The notes under the pieces were generated by a model that saw nothing but the letters and a program-made list of their open reading frames with translations, had not been told where the DNA came from and did not search any database. Shown here in pieces: positions 1 through 13,015 of a DNA stretch of 64,000 bases (position 1 is its first letter; every line of letters starts with the position of its first letter). The translations under genes and the position numbers were made by a program. Source of the stretch: Membranipora membranacea (Eukaryota > Bryozoa > Gymnolaemata > Cheilostomatida > Membraniporidae); assembly GCA_914767715.1 (NCBI GenBank), contig OU612073.1, positions 12,274,001 to 12,338,000 on the forward strand, written 5' to 3'.

Positions 1-220
1 GGGTTCAGCTCAATAAGTATTGAAAAATGACACAAATTACAAGTGTGACGGCAAACGAATACATTACTATACCTTGTCTTGTCAGGTCTCAGGGACCCAT
101 AGAACTCAAGCCAATGTGACTATAAGCTAGACCCTTACACATTGCACATTACAGAACTTTACAGAGACATAACTATGTAGAAAAACCACATGGCTATAAG
201 TATATATATTCTTTTTGCAG

Positions 221-3200
221 GGATCCCGGCCATTCTCGAGCCGGCGATACGGGTCAGCGAGTGATGTACCCACACAGATGGCTTCATCTGGAGGAGTGTC
301 GGATAGAGCAGGGGATAGATCTAGCTATCACAACCGATACTCACGGCGTCAGCCCACCACAGGGACAAGCCTTGAGAATTCGACTTCAGAGGCTATGGAT
401 TATAAGAAGGTAGGGGCTGGCTTAGTTGTATATCATAATGTTCAGGAACTCAACATTGGTGTCTTGTGCGAACAATGGAGATCTTGTAAGCTGAAGCTCA
501 CTCATTACACTTGTTCTTTACATATGTTGAGCAATATGAAGACGGGGGGGGGGGAGGGGGGGGCTTCTCCTCACTGCTTACATCATAGGATTCGTAAACT
601 ATTTATTAACTATTAACATTAGCTATGTGTCCTTTCCAGTCTCACTTTGATGTGCCAGAATCCCCTCATTCCACTGTGTAAGCAACGAATCAGGGTAACA
701 ATAACTATATTTCGTCACCGTCACATGTAATGGAAGTGTACCGAAAGTATGGTAATCAATTGTGTTTATGAATTTACTAGGACCACAGCGGCCTCAACAC
801 TGCTAAGTTGTCCCAATATTTTGCTAGTTGTACTTTTTTTTACAAGTTATCCATTGTCCACCTTTCAATAACCAACCACTCTTTTTCTAGCTTTACGAAG
901 AGATGAAATCGGAGAATGATGTGCTGAAAGCTCAAATGGAGGCCGCCGCTAAAGAGAATAAAGATTTGAAAGAATCATTAGCAAGTCGGCTCAACAACAG
1001 CACAACTAGCAATGGAGAATCTCTCTCAGACAAAAGAGTAAGTCGGCTGCAAATTTAAAATGTCCTCCGGCTGCTTTATATGTCAATTTGTAAAGTTATC
1101 CCCTTCGCTTTGTTACATTGTAAATTTCTGATTGGCCATCTGATCCTGTCAACCCATTGTTGAGCATCATTGGTCACTGGTAGGTCAAAATGGGAAGGCC
1201 AATTTATCCGCTCAATACCCTTTTGAGGATAAGGTTAACAAAATGGGGAAAAGGTGAAATTTTAAATATTTGTTGCTCATACACTTTTATATAGTAAAAT
1301 TATTTGAATGAATCATCAGTTTGCTCCCAATGTATACTGTACGTTTGTAACAATGAGTATTGTATCATATGATAGACTGGCGTGGTTAGCATGACTGGTG
1401 ATGATGACTGTTTTGTCTCTCCAGTCCCTCAAATTGAGGGTGTAAGTAATACTTATATAATAGCATAGTGTGAAAATAAAACTAGACATCTCACTTTGTA
1501 CTCACTAGCCCCCTCTCCCCTCACTTCTTCAAAGAATAGAATAATATAACAAATTAAAAAGTCTGAAAACATATTTGTATACCCTGTGTAGCCTGTGACT
1601 CATAAAGATGATTAAATCAATTAGCTATTTTGAGATTTCCGTTTGTCACATTGTCTTAGATTAGCTTACTTGAACCAAGACAAGTTCTTGACCATTTTGC
1701 TTTTATTGGCCATCAGTTGCACTCGTAGTGGGCGATACTACTTGTGTAACAAGTGCGAAAGTGTAAAAGAGAGTAGAATTTTTGATAGAAATTGTCTACC
1801 CTTAACAGTATCCCTGTGTATAGACGACTCCTGGGCTTGGTTTGAGAAATTTGGTCACACAAGTCTTTTCGTGTTCATACTCGTGTATTCTAAATGTATG
1901 AAATAGGCACCAAGTCAATGTTTTATGTAGTAATAACTTAAATGTCTATCACATTACGACTTTTATCCCTTACTTCATTCACTGTGTAAAATCCCTTACT
2001 AAATCTATAAATATTTTTCTTTCTTTTTTGTTTTGTTTATGAGGTCAAAAAGTTGTTATTTTCCTTTGTTTATGACATACTTATGCATATGAAAACCTCA
2101 ATAAAAACATTATAATAAAAAAATCAAATTTAATCCTGGAAACTTAATTTGATTAATATTTAATATTGTGCTAAACACAGATATTCTCATAATTGATAAT
2201 CTTACTTGCAAACCACCCAATTGACTATTTCAAACTTACAATCTACCCAGTAATTGCCTTCTACGGAAAAACAGGAAGGTTGCTAAGCATTATTTTGACA
2301 CCATTATTTGATCAAGCCATCCTTTTTTCCTAGAAATTTAATTTGATGTTCCGCTGTTGAAATTTGTATTGAAACTGATTAGTTAAGCCAAAGATGTGCT
2401 ACTGCTTACTGCTATATCATCATCCTTACAACACTAATCACATCAATGTTTTCTGGTTTTTTTCAGGAGAGGAGAGCCCTGGAACGAAAGATCTCTGAAT
2501 TAGAAGAAGATGTTAAGGTAAGTTTACTTGTCTCTCTGCTTTCACCACAATATGGACACCAGCCTATGAAATCTGGAATTCTTGAAGTCGGACCCAATTT
2601 GTTGAGCCACACTCAGATTTTCAGGAGGTGTTGATGATAAATTCTTTCATGTATAACTGCAAAGGAGTCCTGCCGGAATGTATGATTCATAGTCCCTTTT
2701 TGTCCAAACAATTTTCAACATTCATGTCAGTTTCTCAAGTTTTGTTATGTTTAGTTAGATATCCATAGTATTTACTACCTGCTTCAGCCCTAGAATTTCC
2801 TCCAAGCGATCTAATATTCTGACTCGATATGCTAAAACCTGTCTATCAGATCGAAATGTCTCATCATTCACTGCAGGGCACGTTAACAACGCTCCTAAAA
2901 AGTAACTCTAGCCTGGAATCCATAGAGAGGACAGGCAACTTCTGATATGCCTGATCATTCTGCGGATTCTGAATGAGTCATATTACGGGACTGTTTAACA
3001 TGCCCTACTGAAATGATTAACCGGGTTAAGTTTTTACTGTATACGTCGTTTACTGGAATCAAATCTTGATCATCGGTATGAAGAGACGTAGGCAGTGTTG
3101 TTCAGAGACCTACACTTTCTGTTTCACTGTGATAAAGACTGTCTGTAATACTGATATTCCAGAAATGTGCTCAATACAAAGCTGAAAACGAAAAGCTTCG

Positions 3201-4077
3201 AGAGGAAAACCGTGCTCTGACACGTGTAGTGGCCAAACTTTCGTCAAAATAAAGCACAATTTTGTAATTGTAAGGTATAGAAACCCTGAATGCATGAACA
3301 AGTTGACGTGTGCTCCATAGTTTTGAAACGAGTGCTGTTTGATAGGAAATGTGAACAAAAATTGACTTCACCTGTTTGTTTGAAATCGGAAACCATATTC
3401 TTGGTGGTTTTGGTTGGTGGCATTCTTATTCTGATATTGAGGAATTAAAGAGAGTGTTCAATAAACCATCCAGCTGTCTAAAACCAATCACCTGTATTCT
3501 AATGTCATGGGATATAAACAGCCTGTTTGCTTTCCCCAACTCCCCTCTGACTCACATCCAATATCTGGAGTGTGCTTAGTTAGACATCACCTTTGCTTTG
3601 AACCTCCAACTCTATGAATAAGTCGTAGTACCTTTGGACTTTAGGTGCATGGTTTTACAGTGAATCCCTTGAACAGAATCCACATCCTACAATGCTGGCA
3701 TGGCTATCTGGTTACTATATAGGGTGTGAAGTTATTCCATTGAGTGTAATATTACTATATACCCAATTTAGTATCCATATGTGTATGGTTATTACTTTAT
3801 TTCGATGCAGACAACTACTGCACAGGTGCATGAATAGTAACATAGCAGTGCCATAAAATCAATCGGGAGTTGTGTATACTCAGGAAAAGGGATGCAACTC
3901 CCTCATACCTTAACTGCATGTTTTGTCTTGTATATATACAGTTGTGTAACCTGATTCGAATGTAAATTGCGATTGTAGAGAAAGGAATCTGAATCAGATA
4001 ACTACAAAAGCGATAATGCGAGGTTAAAGGAAGAAAACGGGGCGTTAATTCGAGTTATAAGTAAGCTAAGCAAGTGA
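221..4077 (+). CDS. PPP1R12A: Myosin phosphatase targeting subunit (PPP1R12/MYPT family), C-terminal part
   Basis: This is the 3' end of a gene that starts before the window. MYPT proteins tether protein phosphatase 1 to myosin II and other substrates; the C-terminal coiled coil and leucine zipper bind regulators such as PKG in vertebrates. Exons, all phase 0, are 221-409, 891-1037, probably a 15-nt microexon 1425-1439, 2467-2517, then one of two last exons, 3163-3252 or 3979-4077. The signature is DYKKLYEEMKSEN, then RERRALERKISELEEDVK, then a zipper ending ENGALIRVISKLSK, which matches the vertebrate MYPT1 C-terminus very closely. The first visible exon is Ser/Arg-rich (RRYGS, RYSRR). The ankyrin repeats and PP1-binding motif lie outside the window. 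Which vertebrate paralogue (PPP1R12A, B or C) is closest cannot be told; the family call is firm. Confidence 0.9.
1425..1439 (+). CDS. Probable 15-nt microexon of the MYPT gene
   Basis: A pyrimidine-rich tract ending ctctccag is followed by five codons (SLKLR) and a GTGTAAGT donor. Splicing it in joins DKR-SLKLR-ERRALER, which parallels the RSLLEMEKRERRALER stretch of vertebrate MYPT1, and it keeps phase 0. A stronger donor two bases downstream would make a 17-nt exon and break the frame. Without this exon the neighbouring exons still join in frame, so it could be optional. Confidence 0.5.
3163..3252 (+). CDS. Alternative last exon A of the MYPT gene (leucine zipper version 1)
   Basis: The acceptor is ttccag. 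There are 29 codons and a TAA, with the core KLREENRALTRVVAKLSS. It has the same heptad pattern, phase and end point as exon B at 3979-4077, so the two look like a duplicated pair used as alternatives. An AATAAA at 3460-3465 could end this isoform before exon B is reached. Confidence 0.8.
   Translation, partial: KCAQYKAENEKLREENRALTRVVAKLSSK
3979..4077 (+). CDS. Alternative last exon B of the MYPT gene (leucine zipper version 2)
   Basis: The acceptor is gattgtag. There are 32 codons and a TGA, with the core RLKEENGALIRVISKLSK, nearly identical to the vertebrate MYPT1 terminus. It starts in phase 0 like exon A, so it can replace exon A after the 2467-2517 exon. Candidate polyadenylation signals AATAAA lie at 5275-5280 and 6241-6246. 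Confidence 0.85.
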   Translation, partial: RKESESDNYKSDNARLKEENGALIRVISKLSK

Positions 4078-7000
4078 GGGAGAGATGCTACCCCTCCACC
4101 CCAAAACTCTTCTAGTCGCCTGTTTTTACTTCTTTTTTCGTGAATGACAATCTGTTAGCTAGAGATCGGAGGTTGGAAACAACAGCAACAACACAGCTCC
4201 CCAGAGTGTTCAGGTTGCTCTCAGAACAGAATATTATGACGTCGCGTCGTCACTTTTCAGTAGCTAAAATGCATGACAGTTTTATTTGATGTTGAAGTTA
4301 ACCACCTTTTGTCAATTTTTTCTATATTAGTCTTATTATCGATAATATTATTATTATTTTTAAGAACTATTGGAATTGAGGCACAGAAAAAACAGCTGTT
4401 TGTGCCTCATGTATCACCGTTCTGGTTGACTTAGTATTCTAATAGGTTAAGGACTCTTACAGCGTATCAAGTTAGCACATTTCTATCAAGCCCATGCCAC
4501 GCCTCCCCCCTTTTTGTCACTAGTGCTCTGCCAACGTGTACATAGTAGTTTGAGACTAATATTATTGATGTACATAAATTATCATAGCCATCATAGCTTG
4601 AATGTAGATGCAATAAGAATGCTATCAATGATGCCATGCTAGGCAACCATAAGTTGTATACAAGCCTTGTCAAAGGCAGCACATTCTGTTTATTTTGCCA
4701 CCTGACCATGAAGGCGGTTATCTCAATGCTCAATTTTTTCTTTATTGTATCAAAGAACATAGATCTTTTTTCTTGCAAAAGAAACTGATATATCTTAGTC
4801 GCAAATATCATTATCAAACTGCTGAAAGCAAAGATTTTATGCTAAAATTTTGTTTTATTTTATTTTTATTCAGTTGTCATAGTAGTATGAAATATGATTT
4901 TGCTTGAAGGCCAGCCCTATTGCTGGTATATTAATCATTTCTTTTTCTATCATCTGTTTGACTTCATATTGATTGACATGCGTGCCTGTCACATGACTGC
5001 AACCCATGACAGGTGCTTGCTATCTATTAGAAAGTGTAGCACTTGTTCCTGTAGTCATGTGACCAGGTCTACTGTCTGACATGTTGGAGACAGTTCTTGT
5101 CAATCTATGACATCGAGTCAATCAGATCCACAGGGTTACATCAATATGTTATTTATGATTATCACACTTGTCTGTTTTTGTTTTCAATTTTGTTGGAAAG
5201 GTTTGCAGCGGACGGTTTCATCAGTTTTCAATGTTAGCTTGGATTTAGGTCAAAATGTTGAGTTGCGACACCACAATAAAGTACTTGACATCTGCTTATA
5301 TGCACTTGTGGTTATCTTCTGCCCATACCATTGGCTCTAGCTTTGGCATCACCAGGTTACAGACCCAATATCCCCGGATACTGAATGTACTGTATTCGGT
5401 GGAGTGAGGGGATGTCACCTGGCTTGCATCATAAATACTAGTCTCTAACCTATGTACCAACCAGCTCTGAAACTGTATGTCACCTAACCTCAACCTGCTT
5501 TTTTATCTCCGTCATGTCGCTGAACGTTTTAACATCAACTAGTAATGGCTACTGCTTTATGCTAGGTTCAGTGTCTCGGCGGAGACAATGTTTATTTTTG
5601 GCACTGTCTGTGTCTAGTTATGTGCGAGTTTTGACTCACATTTTGTTATCTGATGAGCGAACTTAAAAAGATGCATTTGGTGGCTTAAAATAATTTTGCT
5701 TCAAGCTTAAATGTTTTTTTTATCTTTCTCAAATGATACCAAACATTTTTTCAAAAGTGAGATTTTTTTATGTTCAACTACCTTGGTGACATGTTGGACC
5801 AGGGATTTGCATCTAATGACTACATTGACTGATGTTAGATAGATTCTATGAATCTGTGGTTTACATCAAACTGCTTCCCCATCAGTCTTTGGAAGCTGTT
5901 TGACTTTTCTTATCAGAATTGTTTGTTGAGTAAGATTTACATATTTTACGTTTTTGGTCAGTCCACTCAAAGCATTATGAATGCGCCATTATCGGCCATC
6001 GCAGGTCGTCTGTTTCTAGATAATTATTTTTGGAATGTTGCGAGCACTAGTTGTACATAGACCCATCACCCACTCAACCCCCCGCTAGCACACACTATTA
6101 CAGGGCATCGTCGTCGTCTTTTGGTTAATTGGTACGCTGTTTGAATCCTTTTTATTATTATTCATTATCATGAAGTGTTTCACTAGTTTTGCTAAACTGT
6201 AATACCACCATTCATTATAACTTCAAAGTTTTGATGTTGGAATAAACTTGTAATCCCAGGTATATCAATGTCTCGAGTTTCTTTTAGCTCACGGGTTGCA
6301 ATTTATGAGAGCTTAAATTTGATGAGGAAATGGCGATCTGTGATATGTCAGTCTTTCATGTGAATGTCAAAAACTTCTGCCATTGAATTGAATTAATGTG
6401 AGTTGTGCCCACTTTGGGCAGGTGAAGATGATCCGAATGTGAGGGCGCTATGAAAAACGTTTAGCCAAAGAGCTGTACCAATTCGTTTAATGCTGCTATT
6501 TGCGACAACTATGTATACACAGGAATAGTTTGTTTGTTGAGAGATGCCATTAGACAGCATTTCGTCTTTATCACCAAAGGTTTTTGTGCGTTGGTCAGCT
6601 AAATGGAAATAATGGTCTCTAACCAGCTTTTTGCTCTATAGCATCTTCAGGTATTCGTTAGGTTGTTCATTAGAAACTGAACTTAAACTGGAAATAGCAT
6701 AATCTGTCTTGACAAAGCTGTAGAGGCTTGTTTTAGCGATAGTGGTTTATACTATTTTATAGAGATGACAAGTTGTTTATTAGTTTCCAAAGGGTATTAA
6801 ATTCCCTGTAATATCAATGCCAAAAGAGAAAATTGATGGTAAAAACTGTACGAATAAATTGAAAACTGAAACTGAAGAAAGTGGATTGCCTAAAATTGAT
6901 TTTTATATACAAAGTTAATCATTTTCACTCTGCAGATTACAGATGTTTATCTTCTTAGAGGAGTTGTCCAAGTAGTAATTGAAAATAAATTTAAATTTGG

Positions 7001-7178
7001 CACAGTGGCTATCTTCCATTAGTGTCCACTTAGTAATAATGACCGAAAATATAACAATTCCAGCTTCAACTATGTAAGGGCTGTAAGGAAAATGACAGAA
7101 ATTGTTTTTTAAACTGCTATGAGATGGTTCCTTCAGACATCATTATTCTGCTTCTATGGTGGTCGTAGTCGGGTTGGT
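4078..7178. other. Intergenic stretch between the MYPT and ODAD1-like genes (3' ends converge)
   Basis: It holds the likely 3' UTR of MYPT isoform B, with AATAAA at 5275 and 6241, and the downstream flank of the minus-strand dynein gene. No exon with splice signals, recognisable protein similarity or structured RNA was seen on either strand. The open frames here are short and lack support. Confidence 0.5.
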
Positions 7179-10100
7179 TTATTTCTTTTTGGCGGTTTTC
7201 TGTACAGCGTTAGATAGGTCGTATCTGAAGCCCTCCTTCCTCATGGCTGATTCTCTCTTTCTGACTGTCTTAATGACTCTCTGCTGGAGCTCAGATCTGG
7301 TCATCGGTCTCGCTTCATCCTCACTCACCTCATCTGGTTAAGGGAAGAGATCAATCAGAGGTAAGTTTAGAAGGAAGTATCCAACGATCACCAAAATTAT
7401 GTAAAAATTCTACGAATCTTCAGTTTCTACACCACTTAATTTTCTTTCGATGTGAGGAAACCCCTCAAGTCGTATTTAAGGTAGAACTGTGAGTCAGCTA
7501 AGACGATAATAATTCAGTTACGCAAGCCAAGGTGATCAATTTTGCTCACAAAAAAAGATGACCATTATAATTATTACTATAAATTCGCGAGATGAGATGA
7601 AGACTGTCTTGACACATGCAATATGATTTATGAAGCGCTATTACTATGTACACTGCATGTAGATCATTTATGCATTTATTTGTACCTGTAGATGAACTTA
7701 CCAGGTTCAGAATCGAGGTCATCACCAACAGAAGGAGGTAGAATATGTGATGATGCTGCTGGAGGCAGTGGACCGACTCCTATCAGACCTGGAGCCTTTG
7801 GATCATACCTCTCATAATCCTGAATTACAAAATTAACATGGTATGAAAACTTGTGTGAGTACATTATACTGAGCTAAGTCTTTCTGGAAGTGTGAGTGGG
7901 ATATATTGCTAACTATTTATTTTATAGAAACCTGCAAAGCACTTTCCTCTATATTTTTTAAATTGACCATGATGTTTGAAGAGATGTCTTGTGTTGTCAG
8001 ATACCAGTCCTAGCAAGACACCACAGACATATTGGTCTTGGCATGTTGACTATTACCTAGTGTGATTTTAAACTGTGATTTTCAGGGTGGTTGTACAACG
8101 TTTTAATATAGCTGCTCCAAATGGTTTTACTGTAACTAGCTGCCTGTGGATTTTTAGGATAACACAATATTTGTAGTGGACTGGTAAAGCAAGGAGAAAA
8201 CTTTCATGAATTTGGATCTCTGAAAACTGTGGGGCAAACAAGCAAAGCAGTCTTGAAAAAAATTTGGATATCTTTGAGCACGATAAAATGGCGTAAGGTC
8301 ATAACATATACATGATAAGGTCAAAGGTCGCGGCACCAGCACAGGAAACAATTTAACACATAAATCATAGATTAAGCGAAAAATGGAATCATAATCTGTG
8401 AAAATATCAAACAACGCTCAGCAGATTCACTGCTGTATTGTGCAAAATGTTCAATCAATTCCAGCAGAAAATAGGAGGTGCTTTCGCGAGGCGATTGCTA
8501 TGACCATCAACTTTTGGGGGATTGTCAAAGTTGTTACATTTTCTGCTGGTAAAGAAATAATGTATTGAACATCAAGCATAATGGGTGAAGATTGTACCCA
8601 GAGCACGTACGGTTTTTGGTGCAGGTCCACCAAACACTGCTCGTTTAGCTACGGCAGCTAACTCCTAAAATTTTAGTTGATGATAAATATATCGATATTC
8701 ATAACCTTAGGAGTTAGTATACACATATGTTCATGCATCCCAATCTACTACCGTTACCCCAGATTGAATTCAAATAAATCTAACTATGTTATTGACAAAA
8801 AGTAAAATCATAATGAATAGCTAACATTGAGATTTAAAAGTCGCACTATATACACTAGAAATTTGCATACATCCATTGAGTTGTTCTTTCGTTGTCTCAT
8901 GGGATTTTCAGCATCTGCCTATTTTGATAAGAATATACAAAGTTTTGTGCACGATGAAGTGATTTACTCCCCATCAATCAGATGGCTCTTACCATATAAG
9001 ACACATACTAATACGATTCAGTTAGCTCAAAGCCATGGTCATAGTCATCCTTGTCAAATCATATAACAAGGTTACCAATTACTAGTATCCCAGTTTAAAA
9101 AATTCTTCCACCCTCCATCTTTGGCTATGATGATCATTCTTTGCAGAGGAGGGACTGTCATTCCCAATCGTCCTGTTAGCACAACCCTGAGTTGCCTTAC
9201 CTTGCTAGCCTGGTAATCTTTGACAGCCAGAAGCTCATTGGTTCTCTGCTCAATTATACCGAGATACTGAATCATGTTCTCATCGCTTACTCCGGTCTGG
9301 GCACCTAACATGTCATCTATGGCACCTCGGTCACAGTTAATCTTATTGAACAATGAATCAACACCTGAAGACAAAATACATGGTCAGAGTGATATTTAAC
9401 AGATGCATGGCTCCTCTCAGTTGCATATGACTACCACACTCAAATCATCCAACAGTCAGATGATTTCTGTCACAATATTGTAATGTCACCATTAATTGGT
9501 TTGTCCTTATGGCAACATCTTATTCAAAATCAAATCCAGCAATGAATTGTGGGTTAACCATTGCGTAATAAGAATAAAACAGCGACTCACCAGCTTTGAG
9601 TTGGTCGAGGATTTTGTTTACAGATCGTACTTTCACATCATAATCATCAGCCTCTTTACTGGATTTGACTTGTTTCTCTTCAAGCGATTTGAGTATGACT
9701 TTACGTTGTGCTTCCATCTCAACTCCCTGGGCTTGGAATGCGTTTATTTCATCGTTTATCTAAAATTGAATAATAAAATAAATATGAACGACACACTTTT
9801 TTTTAAAAGAGGGGCTACAATTATATCTTTACCCTTGGCAATAATGCATCACAGTCTTCATTGTATTGGGCATATGTTGCACCTTGAATTTGTTCAACAA
9901 AGTTCTGAATTCAAATTCTCAGTCAAATTGTATCATCAGACATGGGAAGGAGAGGGCTAGAGTTGGCCTCTCAAACCCCTTCATCTTGTTGCGATGATTT
10001 ACCTGTTGTATTTGTTCTTTGAGTAATTCTATTTCATTGTTTTGTTCGTTGACGTAGTTGAATAGAGCAAAGTTTCTGTCTTCCACTTCGATAAATCGCT

Positions 10101-12246
10101 TCACCAACAAGTCAACTTCCTCCTGTCCTGTCATCTCCCTTATCTTATCCCAGGCTTTCTCATATGACTCAACGCTAAAATTCAAAATTGATCAGTTTTA
10201 ATTGAATTCGCAAGTTATTCACCTAAACTTCCAGTCCTTTCTGATAAGTAAATATGTGTGATCTCAAGACATTACCAGATTATTGAAAATTTGTTAATAG
10301 CCCATTGATGATCTTATTTCCAGTTGAATACGAAAAAACTGGTTTCCCATGATTCTTCAATCCAGTGATAACAACTCTCATAGCTATAAGCAATGTCTTA
10401 TCAAGAAAGTTTTTCACTGCCAAAGCCAACCATACAGTTACCAGTAATACAATGATGATGGAATATTTCATTCAATAGCTACCTGTTTTCTTGTGTTTCT
10501 TTCTTGCGTACTGCGTCTTTCTGTTCCTTATCCTTACGCCAGGCTGTGAGCTCAGCGTCCTCTTGTCTCTCCTGTCCCTTGATACCCATGAACTCTTTAA
10601 GTTTTCTGTCGTGGTCCAGTATTCTAACTAGCTCCTTCATCTCAGCGTTGTGCTGCTGTAAGTCTTTGTCTGCCCTCTCCTTCAGTAAGATCATCTTAGC
10701 CTGAGCCTCATCTCTGCAGGTAAAATCAACAGATTTTGAAGTATTGTGATGATTCAATAACATTGGTTCGGGGCCAAACTTAGGTAGCTCAAGAATACCT
10801 AGTTTGAGGTGAAATGAGGGACGCATGAGAAGGACTCACACAAAGCACATTTGGGATCGAATACATCTCATATCAAATACATAGTATAATAGATAGCACC
10901 TCATTTTAATCGATGAATTCATTCAGAGGTCTGTAACACAAGCTTCAGGAAGACACTCAGAGATACTGCTGTAGCTGTACTGCCCTACCTAGCATCATAG
11001 GAGTTAGTAGATTGGTCAATTTCTTCTGCGATCTGTTTCCTGAGTGACTGAAGTTCTTTGTCTAGCTTCTTATGCATTCCTTCGAATCGCTTCCTCTCCA
11101 CTCTCAAACTGTCAATCTCTTGTCTGAGATCAGCATTTCCGGTCAACATGTTGTTAAATTTCTTCAAGCTCTGAAAGGCATTAATAAAAAGATTATATCA
11201 GACATCTTATATCCTTTAAAATTATTGGCATGAATTGAGCAACGTCCTTTATCGCAATATCAAATGTAAACTCAGAACAACAACGCCAATTATTCACCAG
11301 ATCTGGTATTGATAAAGCAGGAAACTTTCAGCCTACCTTGTCAAGTCTGTTCTCTAGAGTTCTGATCTCCTTCTGTGTTTTAGCTGTGTGAGCTGAGGAC
11401 ATGTGAACTCCTCCCATCATCTTGTGCTGCTCTTTTATCTTTCTCTCCCATTCCTTCTGCTCTGCTGTCAGCTTCTCAATAATATTCTTCTCTTCATCAA
11501 TCTCTCTGTCCTTCTCATCTGTAGAAAAAAAATCAATCATTGACTAAGTTGAACTCGGCGAACTAGGCTAAACGAAATAATATTACCAAAAATACAAAAA
11601 TATCTAACCCATATCATACATGCATGTTTTCCTGTTTATCACAGTTAGATTAGCAGAAAATTCAAATTTTGAAAGTTTGTTTGAAATTTTGAACTGCATT
11701 TAAGACTCGAGAAAAGTGATCCATAATTTCCTGATGGTAAAAAATTCACTAAAGCGTCGATAATCAAAAATTTGCAAGTCAAGATTCAAAATATTATACT
11801 TTTATGGGATAAACTTTACGTACCTCTAGCTTCGACAATATTTTTCAGTCGATCAGCATTGCTCTCGTCAGCCATCTGATTGAATCTACTCTCAGCCAGC
11901 CTCAGATCCTTGAGTAACTCTTTCTTTTCTGATTCTAGCTGAGTTATCTCAGACTTCTGTTTTCTGATCAGATTCTGTGTCTCTTGAGTGTAGGCTTCTC
12001 TGAAAAATCACAAATAAGGCTTTTTATTCAAGATGATATCCGCTGCGTTCATTAATGCATCTAAATTTTCATGTTCAAGTTTATATTCATGTATATTCTA
12101 TGATTCACATTACGAGGTACTCTATGAGTTTCTTACCTGTCACCCTCCATGATGCGCAGCTGTCTCCCCAACTTCTGCATCTCCATCTCTGCCAAACCTT
12201 CCTCGGCATCGCTGTTATCGGAATCGGGCGATCTTGCTCGTGGCAT
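7179..12246 (-). CDS. ODAD1: Outer dynein arm docking complex subunit, ODAD1 (CCDC114)/CCDC63 family
   Basis: A coiled-coil protein of the complex that anchors outer dynein arms to ciliary doublet microtubules (equivalent to Chlamydomonas DC2). The gene is complete in 11 exons, minus strand: 12246-12137, 11999-11824, 11518-11337, 11170-10989, 10713-10483, 10174-10003, 9759-9591, 9364-9201, 8664-8611, 7819-7702, 7333-7179, all joining in frame to about 570 residues, close to CCDC63 and CCDC114. It begins MPRARSPDSDNSDAEE, then has long heptad-rich helices. Family hallmarks are FALFNYVNEQNNEIE (exon 6), the DDMLGAQTGVSDENM segment and YLGIIEQRTNELL (exon 8). The C-terminal tail is Pro-rich, then basic, ending KTAKKK. 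Vertebrates split this family into CCDC63 and CCDC114; a basal animal may have a single co-orthologue. It implies motile cilia. Confidence 0.88.
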
Positions 12247-13015
12247 CTTGTCTTTTGTTTCCTGATACAAAGTATAAAGTTTTGTTTGCTAGATCAATAG
12301 TACTAAAATGTACACTAGGCTGCTCAGCAAACTTTGTATGGCCTATTAGATTAGCTACACAGAAAAAAAACATCAATTAGGGATCTACTCAGGTACTATT
12401 TGTAAGGCATAGATTGCTAGTAATAGCATAGCATAGTTTTTTTAATACACTTGTCCTATTTTGATAGCTTTTCTTCTAATGCTTGCATCACTAGGGAAGG
12501 CATGAGTGATTTTACTGACAGAAGAATGGATCTTTGTATCAATCCATGTAGCAGCATGTCCTAGGGATGTGCTGATGTTCCAAATAACTCAATACAAGCC
12601 ATATGCTCCAGCTATTACTATTATTATAGTCATGAACTCACCTTTGGACACTACTAAGTTGAATAAAGAGTCTTATAGATGAGTCCTAGTACCTGTTTAC
12701 AACTTGAATTTGTCAACCAGTTTGTTGTAAGCTGTAACAAGGCAGGTGCTCTTGATGTTGTCTTGCTGCTAAGCAACCAATATAACAGGGTCAGAAAAGC
12801 CTCAAAGCACTTATTTCTGATTATATATTTTTTAATGATCGTGAATTAGTTGTTGAATTCCCATCTAAAAAGTTACTGAATATCTCCAACAGATAATTTC
12901 AACAAAAATTTACTCTTTGTGATAAAAAAATAATGATATCATCTATGTTTATAGCCTCAACACTTTTCGCGGGAGATTACAGTTTTACAACAAATGTATG
13001 TACAAAAAAGTAAGA
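12247..13015. promoter_or_regulatory. Divergent intergenic region between ODAD1-like (-) and PRIM1 (+)
   Basis: About 770 bp separate the two start codons, so the promoters of both genes must lie here unless there are upstream non-coding exons. The only strong motif seen is the E2F-like site at 12964-12974. The rest is AT-rich without recognisable elements. Confidence 0.5.
12964..12974 (+). promoter_or_regulatory. E2F-like site upstream of PRIM1
   Basis: TTTTCGCGGGA fits the E2F/DP consensus TTTSSCGC and lies about 42 bp before the PRIM1 start codon. DNA primase is a classical E2F-controlled S-phase gene in other animals. Binding is inferred from the motif only. Confidence 0.6.

Noticed and set aside
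4467-4817. 116-codon open frame on the minus strand between the MYPT and ODAD1-like genes
   Set aside because: No splice signals, no domain and AT-rich composition; treated as chance.
9496-9960. 154-codon open frame on the plus strand
   Set aside because: It is antisense to exon 7 and introns of the ODAD1-like gene, whose minus-strand exons have splice sites and family similarity.
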